Below, in pieces: positions 11,320 through 23,938 of a stretch of DNA of 54,500 bases. A model generated the notes under the pieces. That model searched no databases. It worked only from the letters and a program-made list of their open reading frames with translations, and was not told the DNA's origin. Location: assembly GCA_014529385.2 (NCBI GenBank), contig CM043944.1, positions 173,790,740 through 173,845,239 on the forward strand. The letters are read 5' to 3'. A program made the position numbers and the translations under genes. Source of the DNA: Adiantum capillus-veneris. Taxonomy: Eukaryota; Streptophyta; Polypodiopsida; Polypodiales; Pteridaceae. Position 1 is the stretch's first letter, and every line of letters starts with the position of its first letter.

Positions 11320-11957
11320 CTAATGCCTTTACCTTGTTCTTTGATGGAGCTTTTTGACGAGCCACAGGAAAAGCAGGGGGAGGGCTAGTGTTGCTCGACC
11401 CAAGAGGAAAGGTGGTCATGAAAGAGAAGGTCAATCTACCAAGATCAGCTAGCAACAATGAACCAGAATACGACACCCTACTTCATGGTTTAAAGATGTG
11501 CATTGGCCAAGGTATACAATGTATCATGGTAAAGGGGGATGCACTTCTCATTGTGAAGCAGATTTTAGGCCTCTGGGCATGTAAGAATGAAAGCCTAAGG
11601 ACAAAATTTCATGTCATTCATAGGTTTTTTAGTCAGTTTGAAGAGGTGCAACTATATCATATCCCTAGGGAACAAAATGAAGATGCAGATTTACTTGAAC
11701 AACAAGCAGTTACATGTGTTGAGAAAGAAGTGAAGGTCATCATGCTGGTAGCAGCTGTCAAGAAACCAAGATACCAGGGAGTGGAGTCATTGGCTCCCAT
11801 TATAGGCTACATTCTAGAAGGTGACTTTCCACAAGACTTCACAAAAGCTCAGAAGAGGAGACTCATTAAGAAGGCAAGTTCCTATCTCTTCCTAGAAGGC
11901 TACCTCTATCAAAGAGGGAAGGATTTAGTGTGCAAAAGAGTACCAACTATTGATTAA
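11320..11957 (+). pseudogene. second (Tat-type) RNase H of element 2
   Basis: Removes the RNA strand during reverse transcription. It starts with LFFDGAF followed by TGA at 11,355-11,357, then continues in frame with an open stretch from 11,388. Acidic positions remain: FFDGAF, NNEPEY, KGDALLIV and NEDAD. The C-terminal connection (ACKNESLRT, VQLYHIPREQN) matches element 1 closely. One stop aside it looks better preserved than the RT of the same element. Confidence 0.82.
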
Positions 11958-13108
11958 ATTTCAGCCATTTTATAAGGTTTGCATGAAGAGGCATGTGGTG
12001 GTCATTTTACCCAAGAGTTAATTGTGAAGAAGATTTTTCTTGCAGGGTATGTTTGGTCAAGTCTGCATGTGGATGTCCAACATTGGTGTAAAACTTGTCA
12101 CAACTGTCAGGTAAATGGGAAAAGAAGATTGGTATATGGTTCAAGGAAAATTGTGCTTGCAAATGGACCCTTTGAAAAGTGGGGCATTGATGCTATGGGT
12201 CCTCTGCCTAGGGGAAAAAATGGTAAACTCTACATTCTAGTGGTTGTAGACTATATGACTAGGTGGGTGGAAGCACAAAGTGTGGCAAAGGTAAATGAGA
12301 AGTCAATGAGCAAATTTGTCTACACTCACATTTGTTGTAGATTTGGCACACCTTTGGAGATTGTTTTTGATAATGGTCCAGGGTTTAGAAAGCGATTACT
12401 CATAGAAGTTTGAGAAGAACTTCACATTCTACATCGTCACAGTACACCCTACTACCCACAATCAAATGGTTTGTTTGAGAAGGGTAATGGTGTCATTGCA
12501 GGCATCATTAGAAAAATGGTGAAAAGCAAGACAAAGTTGTGGGGTGACTTCTTGGATGGTGCCTTGTGGGCGTATCAAACCTCATATAGGGAATCCACGG
12601 AGTTCACACCATTTTACGTGGTCTATGGCCAAGAGGCTTTATAGCCAATTGAGCTCAACATTCCAACAATGTGACTTCATGGCAAAGCAGCACAAGATGA
12701 TCAAGAAGCATGGATGGATCGACTTCTTACCTTAGCTGAGCTTGAGTGGAAAAGAGAAGCAGCATACGAGTGCTACAAGAGGAAAGCTACACAGGTGAAG
12801 GAGACACTTGACAAGAAAGTGAAGGACAAAGGCATCAATGAAGGAGATCTTGTGCTAAGGTATGACAATCGACTCGATAATCGTTTTGATGCCAAATTTG
12901 AAACTAGATGGCAGGGTCCATACATAGTCAAGAAGGCTTTCAATTCAAGTTACTATCAACTTATGGACTTGAATGGGAAAGAGCACTCCAGGAAGGTAAA
13001 AGGGTATTGCTTGAAGCCTTATTTGAGTCCCCTTCTACCAAAGGATCTACCAAAGATCTATCAAAAGGCAGCTATCTCATGTAAGTATTGTTCCATGAAG
13101 CATGAGTA
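11958..13108 (+). pseudogene. integrase of element 2
   Basis: The HHCC zinc part (HEEACGGHF, CKTCHNCQ) starts at about 11,979. The core acidic triad is visible as WGIDAMGPLP, FDNGPGF and GLFEKGNG. Stops break it at 12,411 and 12,643, and a frameshift near 12,670 restores the C-terminal frame at 12,714-13,108 (LRYDNRLDNRFD, ETRWQGPYIVKK). It ends at TAA 13,107-13,109, about 110 bp before the polypurine tract. The motifs are conserved, but the chain cannot be made. Confidence 0.82.
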
Positions 13109-13230
13109 ACTCGATCCACAATGCCAAGGGGCCAAACAATAAAGATCTTGTCAAGGACTCTGAAGCACTCTCTTTGGAAAAGATGCTTTATGATGGTACA
13201 TGAATATACCATCCTCCTGGGGAGGGCTAA

Positions 13231-13368
13231 TGATAGCCATTTTTTGGTTATTCAAAATTGTCATAGTGAGCTACTTCACCCTATCAAATCATTCAAACAC
13301 TGTGGTTATCCGCACCCTTTCACTGTACATAGGTGTGTGTGAGTTATCCTCACCATTTTACTGTACAC

Positions 13369-13461
<93 letters not shown>

Positions 13462-13473
13462 TTAGGGGGATTT
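13231..13473 (+). repeat. start of element 2's 3' LTR, interrupted
   Basis: TGATAG directly after the polypurine tract GGGGAGGGCTAA (13,219-13,230). Only 243 bp precede the next LTR element. The remainder, if present, should resume at about 23,939; I could not verify it there because no other copy of this LTR is in the window. Confidence 0.55.
13371..13459 (+). repeat. (GT)n microsatellite
   Basis: About 44 perfect GT units. It lies 14 bp before the insertion point of the LTR element at 13,474. Confidence 0.97.
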
Positions 13474-14381
13474 TGTTTTGAGTCCCATCGTTGCAATAGC
13501 TCCAATGACCAACAAAATTATCAATCCGGAGGGATAAGCTACCCAGCTAAGTCATGGTAATACTCACACGGTTAGTGAGCTAATCGTGGCAGCACAAATG
13601 GTTAACTCTACGAGGTGAGCTTCGCGGCATATAGAGGAGCAAAGCCGTAATGAAGGGCAATCTCCATATCCACTTCTCTTCACCTCTAATCAACCCAATC
13701 ACACACACTAAGATTGCAAGACACACACAACACTAATCCTATCATGCAACACACTAACGCAAGCACACACACATAGATCTATCGAGCACCACACTCCAAT
13801 CACACCTACATGCACACACAAGCAAAAGAGTGCAATCACACAAGATTAGAGAGGGATTAACCACTAATTAGTTAAGATCTAGTTAATCTAAGCATCATAG
13901 GCAATCATAAGAAGTAAAAGAGAGGCATAGTGAGAGAGAATGAATCATTGATTAGTTTTAATCAAGTCTCATGAGCAAGGAGAAGCTCAAGGACTCCATA
14001 GCCACACACCTCAAGAGCTCTCACCAAAGAGTGCTCTCCACAAATGACTTGAGAACCCTAATTTCTTTTACACACTGCCTTATATACCTAGAGTAAAAAT
14101 ATGCAATGTCAGGGCACCCAAGGCCTTTAGGGCTCACCACTTACTTAATCTGCAACCTATGCACAGTAAGTGACCTATTCTTTAGAACTTGGAACTCCCA
14201 TTGAGCCAAAATATTACAATGGCTTGAAATAATTTGGGAATTTACAATACGTGACAATTTTGGCAAAACGTAAAAATGTGTAATTCTAATCTTTATTGCT
14301 TCTTCGTATTCATCCTCAATGTGCATTCGTACATCTTCAATCTTTAGCAGCTTCTGTTAACTGACGTTGACTCAGTTAACA
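13474..14381 (-). repeat. 3' LTR of the LARD-like element
   Basis: Aligns along its whole length with 23,017-23,938 with scattered substitutions and small indels. The outer end reads TGTTTTGAGTCCC and the inner end CTCAGTTAACA. On the minus strand it contains TATATAAGG (plus-strand 14,078-14,086). The right copy has a small extra segment near 23,752-23,764. Confidence 0.92.
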
Positions 14382-14400
14382 TTCCCCCCTTCCTATTTTA
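14382..14400 (-). other. polypurine tract of the LARD-like element
   Basis: On the minus strand the sequence is TAAAATAGGAAGGGGGGAA, immediately followed by the LTR start TGTTAACTGA. It fixes the element's orientation as minus. Confidence 0.88.
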
Positions 14401-15361
14401 GTGCCCGTCCTCGGCCACTGTTGAAAAGTGTCCATGGAGGCTAGGGAAGGTTTTTGATTGGTTGTTGATGGTCTGATTGTCTTCATTTGTCGTTAAATTT
14501 GTTGATGAGGTTCAATTTGCTGTAGCATTTTCATTGGTCCGAATATGTCTGATGTGAGAGATGATGTTGCATTTTTCCGTTGTAATAGCATAATGATGAG
14601 GCTTCTGTTTATTTATGAAAAGTATATACAAGGGAAGTAGAATGATGAGGATCTAAATTATGGTCTAATACCTAGATGACCAAAGGGAAAAAACTAAACA
14701 TGCCTTTGGGATACGTGCATTATTGGAGTACTTATTAGCATGGGCAATATTAATAAAGTACTGAAGGGATTATTTGCTGATAGATATGGAATTAAAAAGG
14801 CATCAAATATGAGAGGGTAGCATGATGGAACATTGGTTTGCCTATTGTAGTCCACTCAAGGTGCATAGGTGAAAGCAAAAAAGAGTGTCTAATGCATATG
14901 TCCAATGATGAGACATCCTATTTATGCATACACAAAAATGCATGGGAAACAATATGTTGTGCAAGACTAATTTTGAGGGGTTATTCAAAAAGATGGTGTA
15001 GCTATAAAATCATTTGACATGGCTTTGCAAGCTGACACCCCTTTAAGAATGGTTTTTGTTGACGAGGATATGTGCTCTCATCTTATTGTGAATTGTGCGT
15101 GAGTGTTGGACTCTACGACACTCCACCAATTATAAGTTAATAGACTTCGACTCTTATGCTCATCTCATCTAGCATGAGCAACACGACTTTAGATATGCTC
15201 AACTCTTCCAGCTTCAACGTAAGCCTAATAACTACGACTCATAGCACATAGTTTAATATGACTTGAAGCTTTGAGACTAATGCTTTTCTCATTTTATGAC
15301 TCAGCAGCCCGACTATGACTATGTCAAAGAGCGTTTTTTTGCACCCTGGCGACTTGACTTT

Positions 15362-18300
15362 TTACATTCTTGAGCTTACAACAAACATTTCTTCAGGTAA
15401 AAGTAAGCTTGAATCCTCAAAAAGAGGATTAGTGAAGGACCAAGTTGGCATTGAAGGTTTCTTTTTCCATACCTGTTTTATCTTCTTCAAATCTGCATTC
15501 TTGTTGGTTGGGTTGTCCTTCTTTGCCTGTGAAGACTCCATTCTCTGTTTGACTCTCCAATTGGGCCTGTTGTAAGAGGTCTTTGATGTTGTTGTAGGCC
15601 TCTGTTGATCGTTGACATCTAACCTTTGACTATGAGCATTAGAAGACTTAGGAATCCAAATCTCTTGATGACCTTTGTTTCTCCATTGTTGACTTTGCTT
15701 TGGTCTAGGTCTTGTTGATTTCTTGTGATCTTCATGCAGGTCTGGTGTAGTTTCAGTTGGCTTGTGGTTGACTGGTAGCCAAATCTTTGTATAGCCTGTG
15801 TAGAATCCTTGTTCAAGAGGAGCGTTCTTTGAGATCCATCTTTTTTCTGTATCCTCTTGAGAGTTGTGGTTGACTTTAGCATCTTTCAATGTTGCTTTGT
15901 CATATACCTGCTGCTTAGGTATTCTAGGACAATGTCGAGGTTGATACCTTGTGGGACTTCTTTCTTGGGAGGGACTTGAATTTACTTCATATGCTCTTAC
16001 CTTCGGTTTTGGTACCCATATGTGTTTGTTACCTTCATAGTACTCGTGTTCTTTTAAGATCCATTGTGATGATATCCATCCCATGTGTTTGTCTTTCTGT
16101 GTTGATTTCCTGTCCTTAATCCAAACCGGATCATTGACTTTGACTAAACTGCTCTAAACAAACGCTTGCTTAGCTTTCCTTTGCTTTCTTGAGTACTTTG
16201 GCTGATATATCTTTTCTTTTCTGGATGACTCCTTATAGGTTTCAGTTGGGTCAGCAATTGACTTTAAGTTTTGAAAGTCTGACTTGCTTGAAGAAGCTGA
16301 TCCATGAGGGTTCTTTGATGTAGAGTCATACGATGTCACACCTTCTTTGCTAATCAATGGAAGTTCCACTTTAGCTTTACCTTTGTCTGCAAGATTTGTC
16401 TTTGATCCTTGTGACTTCTCCAAATCTGAATCTGCCAATTTTGGTTCTATTGAAGATCTTTGTCCAGCTTTTTCCACGATCTCATCTTGATCTAACTGTG
16501 TCTCTCTAGAGGGTAACTTGAGACTATGATTTTCAATCTGACTTTCATCAGTTGCTTTAGCTGGCAATGTTTGGACTTCTATTGCTTCTTGGTTGTCTGC
16601 AACCCCGTTCTTCTTAACTTCTGGCTTTGGTGGCATTCTCTGCTCAATAGCTATTGTGGTAGCTCTTTGTTCTATTTGATCTGCACTTCTTATTGCCTCG
16701 TTTTCTTTAAGCTCTTCTAAAGTTTTGTCCGATGGAGATGAATCATCTTCCACAAGATCTGCTTTGATATCAGTCTCCATTCTAACTATGCTTGAGGACT
16801 TTGTGTTGTCGTCTGCAGGTGACCAGTCTTGGTCTTCATTCTTTGTTGTCTGTGATGACTCCGTCATGTTTGAATTTTGTATCTCTAGCATCTCCTGGGC
16901 CATTTCCATTCCCATTATGATGTCCTCTGGCATATCCTTTGCTGTGATCACATCTGTGAACTTACTTCAATGGTGGTGGAGATGATTCCCCAGCATTCTT
17001 CTCGTTTGTTTCCTGACATGCTCACAAATTTAGGAGCATCTTCCAGCTGTGGTTGGCCACATCTTTTCCAAGTGCGGAAGGACATGAGGTTCTTGTCTAA
17101 CTGAAAATCTAGCTTTACTTCACTTGACAGCTTTTCTTTGTTTTCACCTACTATGTTGCACTTGATCTTCTCGAGGTTTGTGTCTAATTTGACTTCTTTT
17201 GTTGTGGCAATGTCCTTTGGTTGAGCTTTTTCTTCAACTTCTTTGCTTCGACCACCTGCTTCAATCGGTGTTGGCTCCATTGGTTGTGATACTACACTTT
17301 TTTGCAATTGTTGAGCATTGTCCTCCTGCATCTGAGTAACATTTGATCTTAATAGATCCACTGTACTTTCTGGCAGAATCTGTCTCTTCGGAGAAGATTT
17401 TGGTGGTGTCCTTTGTGTAGCCTTCTGAACCTTTGCTTTCATTGATTCTGACTTTTTTATCACCTGTTCTGGCAGCTTGAGGCTTTGCATCATCTTCAGA
17501 TAGTCTTTGATTTCAGTCGGGCCATCCATATGGGTTCGTACAAGGTCATGACCTAGCTGATATTCGTTACCATGTGCATCTTGATATGCATATGTGAGCT
17601 TGGTCACATGTAACTATTTGAACACTATTGGATTTTTTGTCTTTTGGATTTGACTTGTTGAGATCAACTGAAACTTCTATCCTTGAACTTTTGTCCTTGA
17701 TGATCTTCATAGAGGCATTTATCTGTAGATTCTGAGGGAATCTGGGTCAATTGGAAACTTCCAACAACCATATGATCTTTTAATGGCTTCTGCTTTGAAG
17801 GGGTCTGTTGGCTAGAAGCTCTAGGACTTCTAACTGGTGTAGCATTTCCCGGTACATAAGCTGAGCTTGATGGATTTACAACTCTCCCCTTCCTAGGGTG
17901 ATCACTATAGCCTGCTTCATTGTAAGAGTTCAAAGTTGTTTGGCTCTGGTTTAGTCTCACCTTTTGGGACTGTGAAGGCAAACTTTGGGTAGCATTGTTG
18001 GCATTTGGCATCCATAAGCCTTCTGCATAGTTTCCTATGTATCTTTGAGAAACATGACAAATTATTCCCCAAGTTAAGTTGCAGATAGCATTATCTTTAC
18101 CATGATATTGTCTATCCCATGGGTCTCCTATTATATGAGCTTCTGTGGTTTCAGGACCCAAGGCATCATAGATGCTAGACTCTCGTCTATATCTACGACT
18201 GTTTTGGTCAAATTATATGTTCGTTTGGTCACAACATCGAAGTTTGATTTCCGATGGAGGAGAGTTTGGCTCTAAATAGATTTTTGGTTTCACTCCGGTA

Positions 18301-19505
18301 ATATCCTTCAGCTCTAGAGAGGATGGGCTATAATAGATTCTTTCCTCTGAAATGAACCATCCTTTCTGATCTATCATTGGATGCACTTCTATGAGCTGGT
18401 ATGTGGGCCGTTCAAACACAGGTTGATCCTTTTTGTACAGTTTTCCTTTTTGGTCTACATAGTGTGCATATGAATTATGTGTACCATACAAAGCTAACAT
18501 CATTATGTCTTATGTGTCCCTTATACTCGTGAATGATTGCACACTTGTGGCAGTGGATGCAGAATCATTTGCAAACCTAACAGTATTTTCAACCTTTGGT
18601 GATACCTTGACACCTTTACTAAATTCATGCAAGAATTTGTTGTTCAAAGAATCAATTTTAAGCTTTTCAGGTGCCTTATGCTGATTTTGAATTTGCAATG
18701 CTTCCACTGGTGCTTCTAATGTTAATGCAGAATCATCCGATTGCATTAAAGGTGACAAGTTAGTTGCACTTACATCGAGATTTGCATTTCCAATTCGCTA
18801 TGTACTTTGCTTGGCGGTTGATGCATCCCTGTTGTCGGGATTTCTTGGACAATCTTCAGAAAAATGTCCACCTTTTCGTCCACAATCTGAGCAATACGCC
18901 ATGACTGGTGGTATTTCATTTGGTTCTGCCATGTCAAGCTCTAGCTGAGAAGCTTTTCTTTCTTTGCTTGCCAAATTGTCGGCATCTTCTTTCAAAACAT
19001 TAAGCATCAAGTTGTAGATTGCTCCGTCTTGACCTTTGCACCGTCTTTGACTTGGTTCTCCAATTAGAATTGCTTCTATTGGTTGATCTATTGGATCTTC
19101 CATTACTGGCTCTTGACTATAGATCTGACTACTGTAATCCATGCACAATGACCCTGATTGCATATGCACTAAATGGATGCTTGGCAGATTTGTGCAGATT
19201 TCTCGGTAAACACTTGGATTGACTTTTTGCACTTCGTCTTTGAGCTTGCAATACCTAACTCCACTGAAGTCTGTGAACATCTGGGAGTTTTCTAAATCTA
19301 GCTTTACTCTGATCAATAGGATCTTGGCTCCTGTGTTGCTTTTACTGCTCATCAAGTATCTATGGCCTTCTGAATCTGTGTACAAGACTTTGTCTCCATT
19401 GTAGCCATATAGCTGCAAAATTTGCTCTGTTGCAGTTATGCATGTGTTGCCACTGCTACTAGCATGCTCTGTTGTACTTGAACTCTCTGATCGATTTGAG
19501 TCCAT
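15362..19505 (-). pseudogene. unfamiliar repeat-containing, zinc-knuckle protein of the LARD-like element (broken frame)
   Basis: Seven consecutive minus-strand open stretches (19,505-18,798, 18,758-18,510, 18,503-18,213, 18,161-17,664, 17,607-16,948, 16,951-16,154, 16,084-15,362) read as one decayed gene of about 1,380 codons. Start: Met at 19,505, after a long leader. It has one knuckle, CSDCGRKGGHFSEDC (near 18,850-18,895), with five instead of four residues before His. It is hydrophilic, rich in Lys, Glu, Ser and Gln. Repeats: EAILIGEPSQRRCKGQDGAI and EAHIIGDPWDRQYHGKDNAI; a Trp motif IWVPK / IWLPV / IWIPK in the last third, preceded by WILK or WISK. I see no catalytic motif. It may be a Gag-like packaging protein; function unknown. 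Confidence 0.7.
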
Positions 19506-20620
19506 GTTGATCGGTTTGTAAAAATTGTCTCCTAGCAGATTTTAGTATTGATTAGCAGAGTTTCTTCTGTCTGGCTTGATAAAACAGCTTGTGTCAAAGC
19601 ACTTTTGCAGTTGACTGCTCTTCGAACTCGCAACAGTTGATTACTCTAGCTTGACAGTTTCAAAATTAATTGCAACCTTTTGAAACGATGAAAAACAGGG
19701 CCTTTAACAAATTAATCTGCAATCCCCCGTGATTTGTCGATTTTCAGCTTCATTTTGACAAATTTACAAATTTTGTCTGCCCCTCACAGCTTTGGGTTGA
19801 CTGTTTTTAGCTTTTTCGCTTCGGCACAGTTTGCTTGATTTGCGGTGTTTGCTCGATTTTTCCCGACTGTTATTCTTGATTTTTGCTCGCTTTGCTCAGT
19901 TTGCTTGGTGTGCGATACACTACTTCCCGGCTTTAGGTTTTTGCTTTTCTGACGCTTTCTGGCTCGTTTTGATTTTTTCTATCTTTTTCTGACACTTCCG
20001 GCGAGTTTCTTTTTATTTTTCCTAATTCTTTGTGAAATTTTGAATTTTCTTAATTTTTGATATTTTTGCGAAATGTTCATTAAAGTTTTGACTTTTTACT
20101 AATATTTTTGAAATTTTTTGATTTATTTTGATTTTTTTGGACGATTTTGGACTTTCTATGAATTTTTAATGATTTTTTTGGTCAATTTTGGTTTATTAGT
20201 GAGTGTTTTTCATGTTTTATTTTTGTACTTTTTTATGAGGTTTTTGATTTTTTGTGAATTTTTGGATTTTTATTGATTTTTCTATGTGTTTTTTTTTTTC
20301 TTTTTCTAAAAAATTTTGTGAAATTTAGGGTTTTTTGAGTTTTTTACTTTTTTGTGGTTTTTTTTTTTGGTTTTTTGGTGATTTTTATTGGATTTTTTTT
20401 TAATCTTTTTATTTTTTTATGAGCTTTCTTTTTTTTAATTCTTTTTGTGAATTTTTATTTGAGTTTTGTGATTTTTTATTTTGGATTTTTTGTGATTGTT
20501 TATTCCTTTTTTATTTTTTATTGAATTTTCTCATCCCCTTTTTTTATTGGTTTTTTTAAAATTCTTTGTTTTCAAAAAATAAAAATAAAATAATAACTTA
20601 CTTGCTCACCTGGCTGCCAC
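19506..20620 (-). other. T-rich part of the LARD leader
   Basis: Between the protein start and the (GA)n tracts there is no frame I can support. From about 20,040 to 20,600 the + strand is extremely T-rich with GATTTTT and TGAATTTTT repeats, so the element RNA (minus sense) would be A-rich here. It is untranslated leader in the element's own orientation. Confidence 0.6.
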
Positions 20621-20760
20621 CGGTTTGGCATTGACTTGCGCTACCCTGCAGGCCACGTGTGCGGCGCGCAGGAGAAAACAAGACCAGACTGCGAGGAAGA
20701 GCACTCGAGGCAGGGCCCAGGGCATCGGCACAGCGCGTCAGGAGGCGCAGAATACGACAC

Positions 20761-21091
<331 letters not shown>

Positions 21092-21183
21092 TAAGAGGGA
21101 GAGACAGAAAAAGAGAGAGAAAGTTAGAGATAGAGTAGGGGAGGGCTCACACGGGGCAAGAGAAATAGAGGGAAAGTAAGAGC

Positions 21184-21388
21184 CAGTGTTCGGGAAAATG
21201 TGTCTCAGCTTAATATCATGCCGTTTTCAATTTCAAAAATGTATGTTCAAGGCAAGGGGGAGAGAAGAAATTCCCTCCCAAAATAGAGGAAAAACTTGAA
21301 AAATAAACCTAATTTTCTAAAATTTCCTCTCGAAAAATTCAAGAAGGGACTTTTCTCTGTTTGGTAGAATGAATTTCCCCGAACACTG
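21184..21388. mobile_element. short inverted-repeat element (possible hAT-type MITE)
   Basis: 205 bp with terminal inverted repeats CAGTGTTCGGG / CCCGAACACTG, extended inward by several more bases (GAAAAT against GGAAAT). It is internally non-coding. The 8-bp flanks GTAAGAGC and GTACACGC agree at only five positions, so the target duplication is doubtful. The size and the CAGTG ends fit hAT-derived miniature elements. Confidence 0.5.
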
Positions 21389-21439
21389 GTACACGCTCCG
21401 GGAAAGAGGCAAGAGAGAGAAGGAGCGGACAAACTCACT

Positions 21440-22990
21440 TTTTATTATTATTATTATAAAAAATCAAATATCCAAAAAACGGCCGAAAATTAGCCGAAAA
21501 CTCCAAAAATCGTCAGAAAATCCCAAAACTCGCGAAAAAAATCCCAAAAATTTCGAGAAAGTTTTAGGAATATTAGAAAATCATTGTCATTCACAATTGA
21601 TCATTTTCGACACGCAAAAACACACCGAAAATAGCAAATTTTACCGAAAACGCCAAACTCAACAAAATTGTCCACCCGACCCCCGAAATAGCAAAACGCT
21701 CAAAACTCAACCACGGAAGGCACGAATGCGAACAAAATGGTGCCGTAAAAATGCACACATAAAATAGCTCGTAAAGATTGCAAAATCTCAATTTTTATGG
21801 AATTATCCAAAAATTAATGCAAAAAATAGCAAAAAACTACCAAAATTTTACAAAAATTATTTGAAAAAATACCCAAAAAATTTCTACAAATTCTCCACAC
21901 ATTGGGAAATGGTGTAGCCAAATAAAATTGCACAAATTACATCAATTTAATTGCCAACAATTTTATCAATAAAATCAAGACTAGGCAATTAAACCGGCAA
22001 AATTACCGACAAAAACAGGTCAAAAATTGACGCAATTAGAGTATGTAAATCCTTGTTTTGAGCACCAAAACGTAGCATTTAATCATTACACACATCCATT
22101 ATGCAATCAAAGCATTGAATTAACCATGCAAATTTAAACACTTTTTTAGACGCACACACACTAAAAAATTGGCAGTTTTTGCCAATCTTTAGGTGCGCAC
22201 ACAAAAGGGTTAAATTTGTCGGATTTGCAATGTGACTTCACAAATCGTTAGTTGGGCATGTGCACAACACATAAATCATCACATTTCAAAAATCATAACG
22301 TACACATTGATTTCTAAGTGCTCAAACATAGGAAAAATAGTGCACACACACCTAAAATTAGCATACACACACTCAATTAGAATGCACACACACTTGATTT
22401 TAGTGCACACACACCTAAAATTGACCATCAAAGCATGCAATTAACTCAATTAAGCACTCAATTAGCAACACACATTCATCAATTAGCAATTGAAACTTAT
22501 CAAATTCATGCGCCGCCAATTCTTAAAAATTTCGGCATTACGACGGCGTGAAAACGAAAAATCGTAAAATTTTTCAATCCCTAACATCACATTGCATTGC
22601 ATCAACATAGCATAGCATTACATTGCATCACATTACATTGCATCTTGGTGGGATATCTACACAAATCTACACATATCTAGATTCTAGGGAGGTTGAGAAT
22701 ACCACCTTAATTACCTTTCGGTTGAAGATCAATTGGATGGTCGATTGCTCCAATCCTTCATAGCACATTAGTAAGTTAGCAAAAATTAGTCAAATTAGCA
22801 AAGGGTTAGTGAGAAACTAGTATGTGTAAACACACAATTGGCAAGATATGGTCACACATTAGAGAATTATGAACACAATGCTTCATGCACACACATTCAA
22901 AATCCACGAAAACATAAACACACAAGTGAAATTAGTAGTGAAATTAGTGAGGGAACGCATTCATTTATGCCACAATTACACTACCGTAGG
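21440..22990 (-). other. A-rich leader of the LARD-like element
   Basis: No supported frame. The + strand is A-rich with AAAAATC and CAAAAATT repeats to about 22,050, then carries several ACACACAC-type motifs with TAGTGCACACACACC-like repeats near 22,330-22,430. It lies between the primer site and the (GA)n tracts and would be the first transcribed part of the interior. Confidence 0.6.
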
Positions 22991-22995
22991 CCATC

Positions 22996-23015
22996 GTCCC
23001 CGACAGCGGTGCCAA
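22996..23015 (-). other. tRNA-Asp-like primer-binding site
   Basis: On the minus strand, two bases after the 5' LTR end, TGGCACCGCTGTCGGGGA matches 15 of 18 bases of the complement of plant tRNA-Asp 3' end (TGGCGCCGTTGCCGGGGA), the primer of Athila/Tat-type elements. It gives the element's orientation and a likely mobilising lineage. Confidence 0.85.
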
Positions 23016-23016
23016 A

Positions 23017-23938
23017 TGTTGGGGAGTCCCACTGTTGCAATAGCTCCAACGACCAACAAAATTATCAATCCAGAGAGATAAGCTACCTGGCTAGGGCATG
23101 GAAACACTCACATAGTTAGTGAGTTAATCATGGCAACACAAATGGTTAACTCTACAAGGTGAGCTTCTCGGCCTATGGAGGAGCGAAGCCGCAATGAAGG
23201 GCAATCTCCATATCCGCTTCTCTTCACCTCTAATCAACCCAATCACACACACTACGATTGCAAGACACACACAACACTAATCCTATCATGCAACACACTA
23301 ATCGCAAGCACACACACATAGATCTATTGAGCACCACACTCCAATCAAACCTACATGCACACACAAGCAAAAGAGGGCAATCACACAAGATTAGAGAGGG
23401 ATTAACTACTAATTAGTTAAGATCTAGTTAATCTAAGTATTATAGGCAATCATAAGAAGTAAGAAAGAGGCATAGTGAGAGAGAATGAATCATTGATTAT
23501 TGGTAATCAAGTCTCATGAGCAAGGAGAAGCTCAAGGACTCCATAGCCACACACCTCAAGAGCTCTCACCAAAGAGTGTTCTCCACAAATGATTTGAGAA
23601 CCCTAATTCCTTTTACACACTGCCTTATATACCTAGGGTAAAAATATGCAATATCCGGGCGTCCAAGGCCTTTAGGGCTCACCACTTACTGAATCTGCAA
23701 CCTAGGCACAGTAAGTGACCTATTCTTTACAACTTGGAACTCCCATTGAGCCCGTAACACATTAAAATATTACAATGGCTTGAAATAATTTGAGAATTTA
23801 TAATACATGACCATTTTGGCAAAACGTGAAAAATGTGTAATTCCAATCTTTACAGCTTCTTCGTATTCATCCTTGATGTGCATTCATACGTCTTCGATCT
23901 TTAGCAGCTTCTGTTAACTGACATTGACTCAGTTAACA
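23017..23938 (-). repeat. 5' LTR of the LARD-like element
   Basis: Direct repeat partner of 13,474-14,381. Ends TGTTGGGGAGTCCC and CTCAGTTAACA. On the minus strand it contains TATATAAGG (plus-strand 23,623-23,631), the probable promoter for the element RNA that runs leftwards. Confidence 0.92.

Larger units (their letters stand above)
9260..13473 (+). mobile_element. Tat-type Ty3/gypsy retrotransposon 2, 5'-truncated
   Basis: Begins abruptly at the end of element 1's LTR inside protease coding sequence and runs on + through RT, RNase H, second RNase H and integrase to a polypurine tract (13,219-13,230) and the first 243 bp of a 3' LTR (from TGATAG at 13,231). The LTR is then interrupted by the minus-strand LTR element at 13,474. 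It has more stops and frameshifts than element 1, and two internal tandem duplications. No gag is present. The sequence is clearly a different subfamily from element 1 at both DNA and protein level. Confidence 0.8.

Noticed and set aside
13200-13560. Cys/Val alternating ORFs
   Set aside because: Produced by the (GT)n microsatellite.
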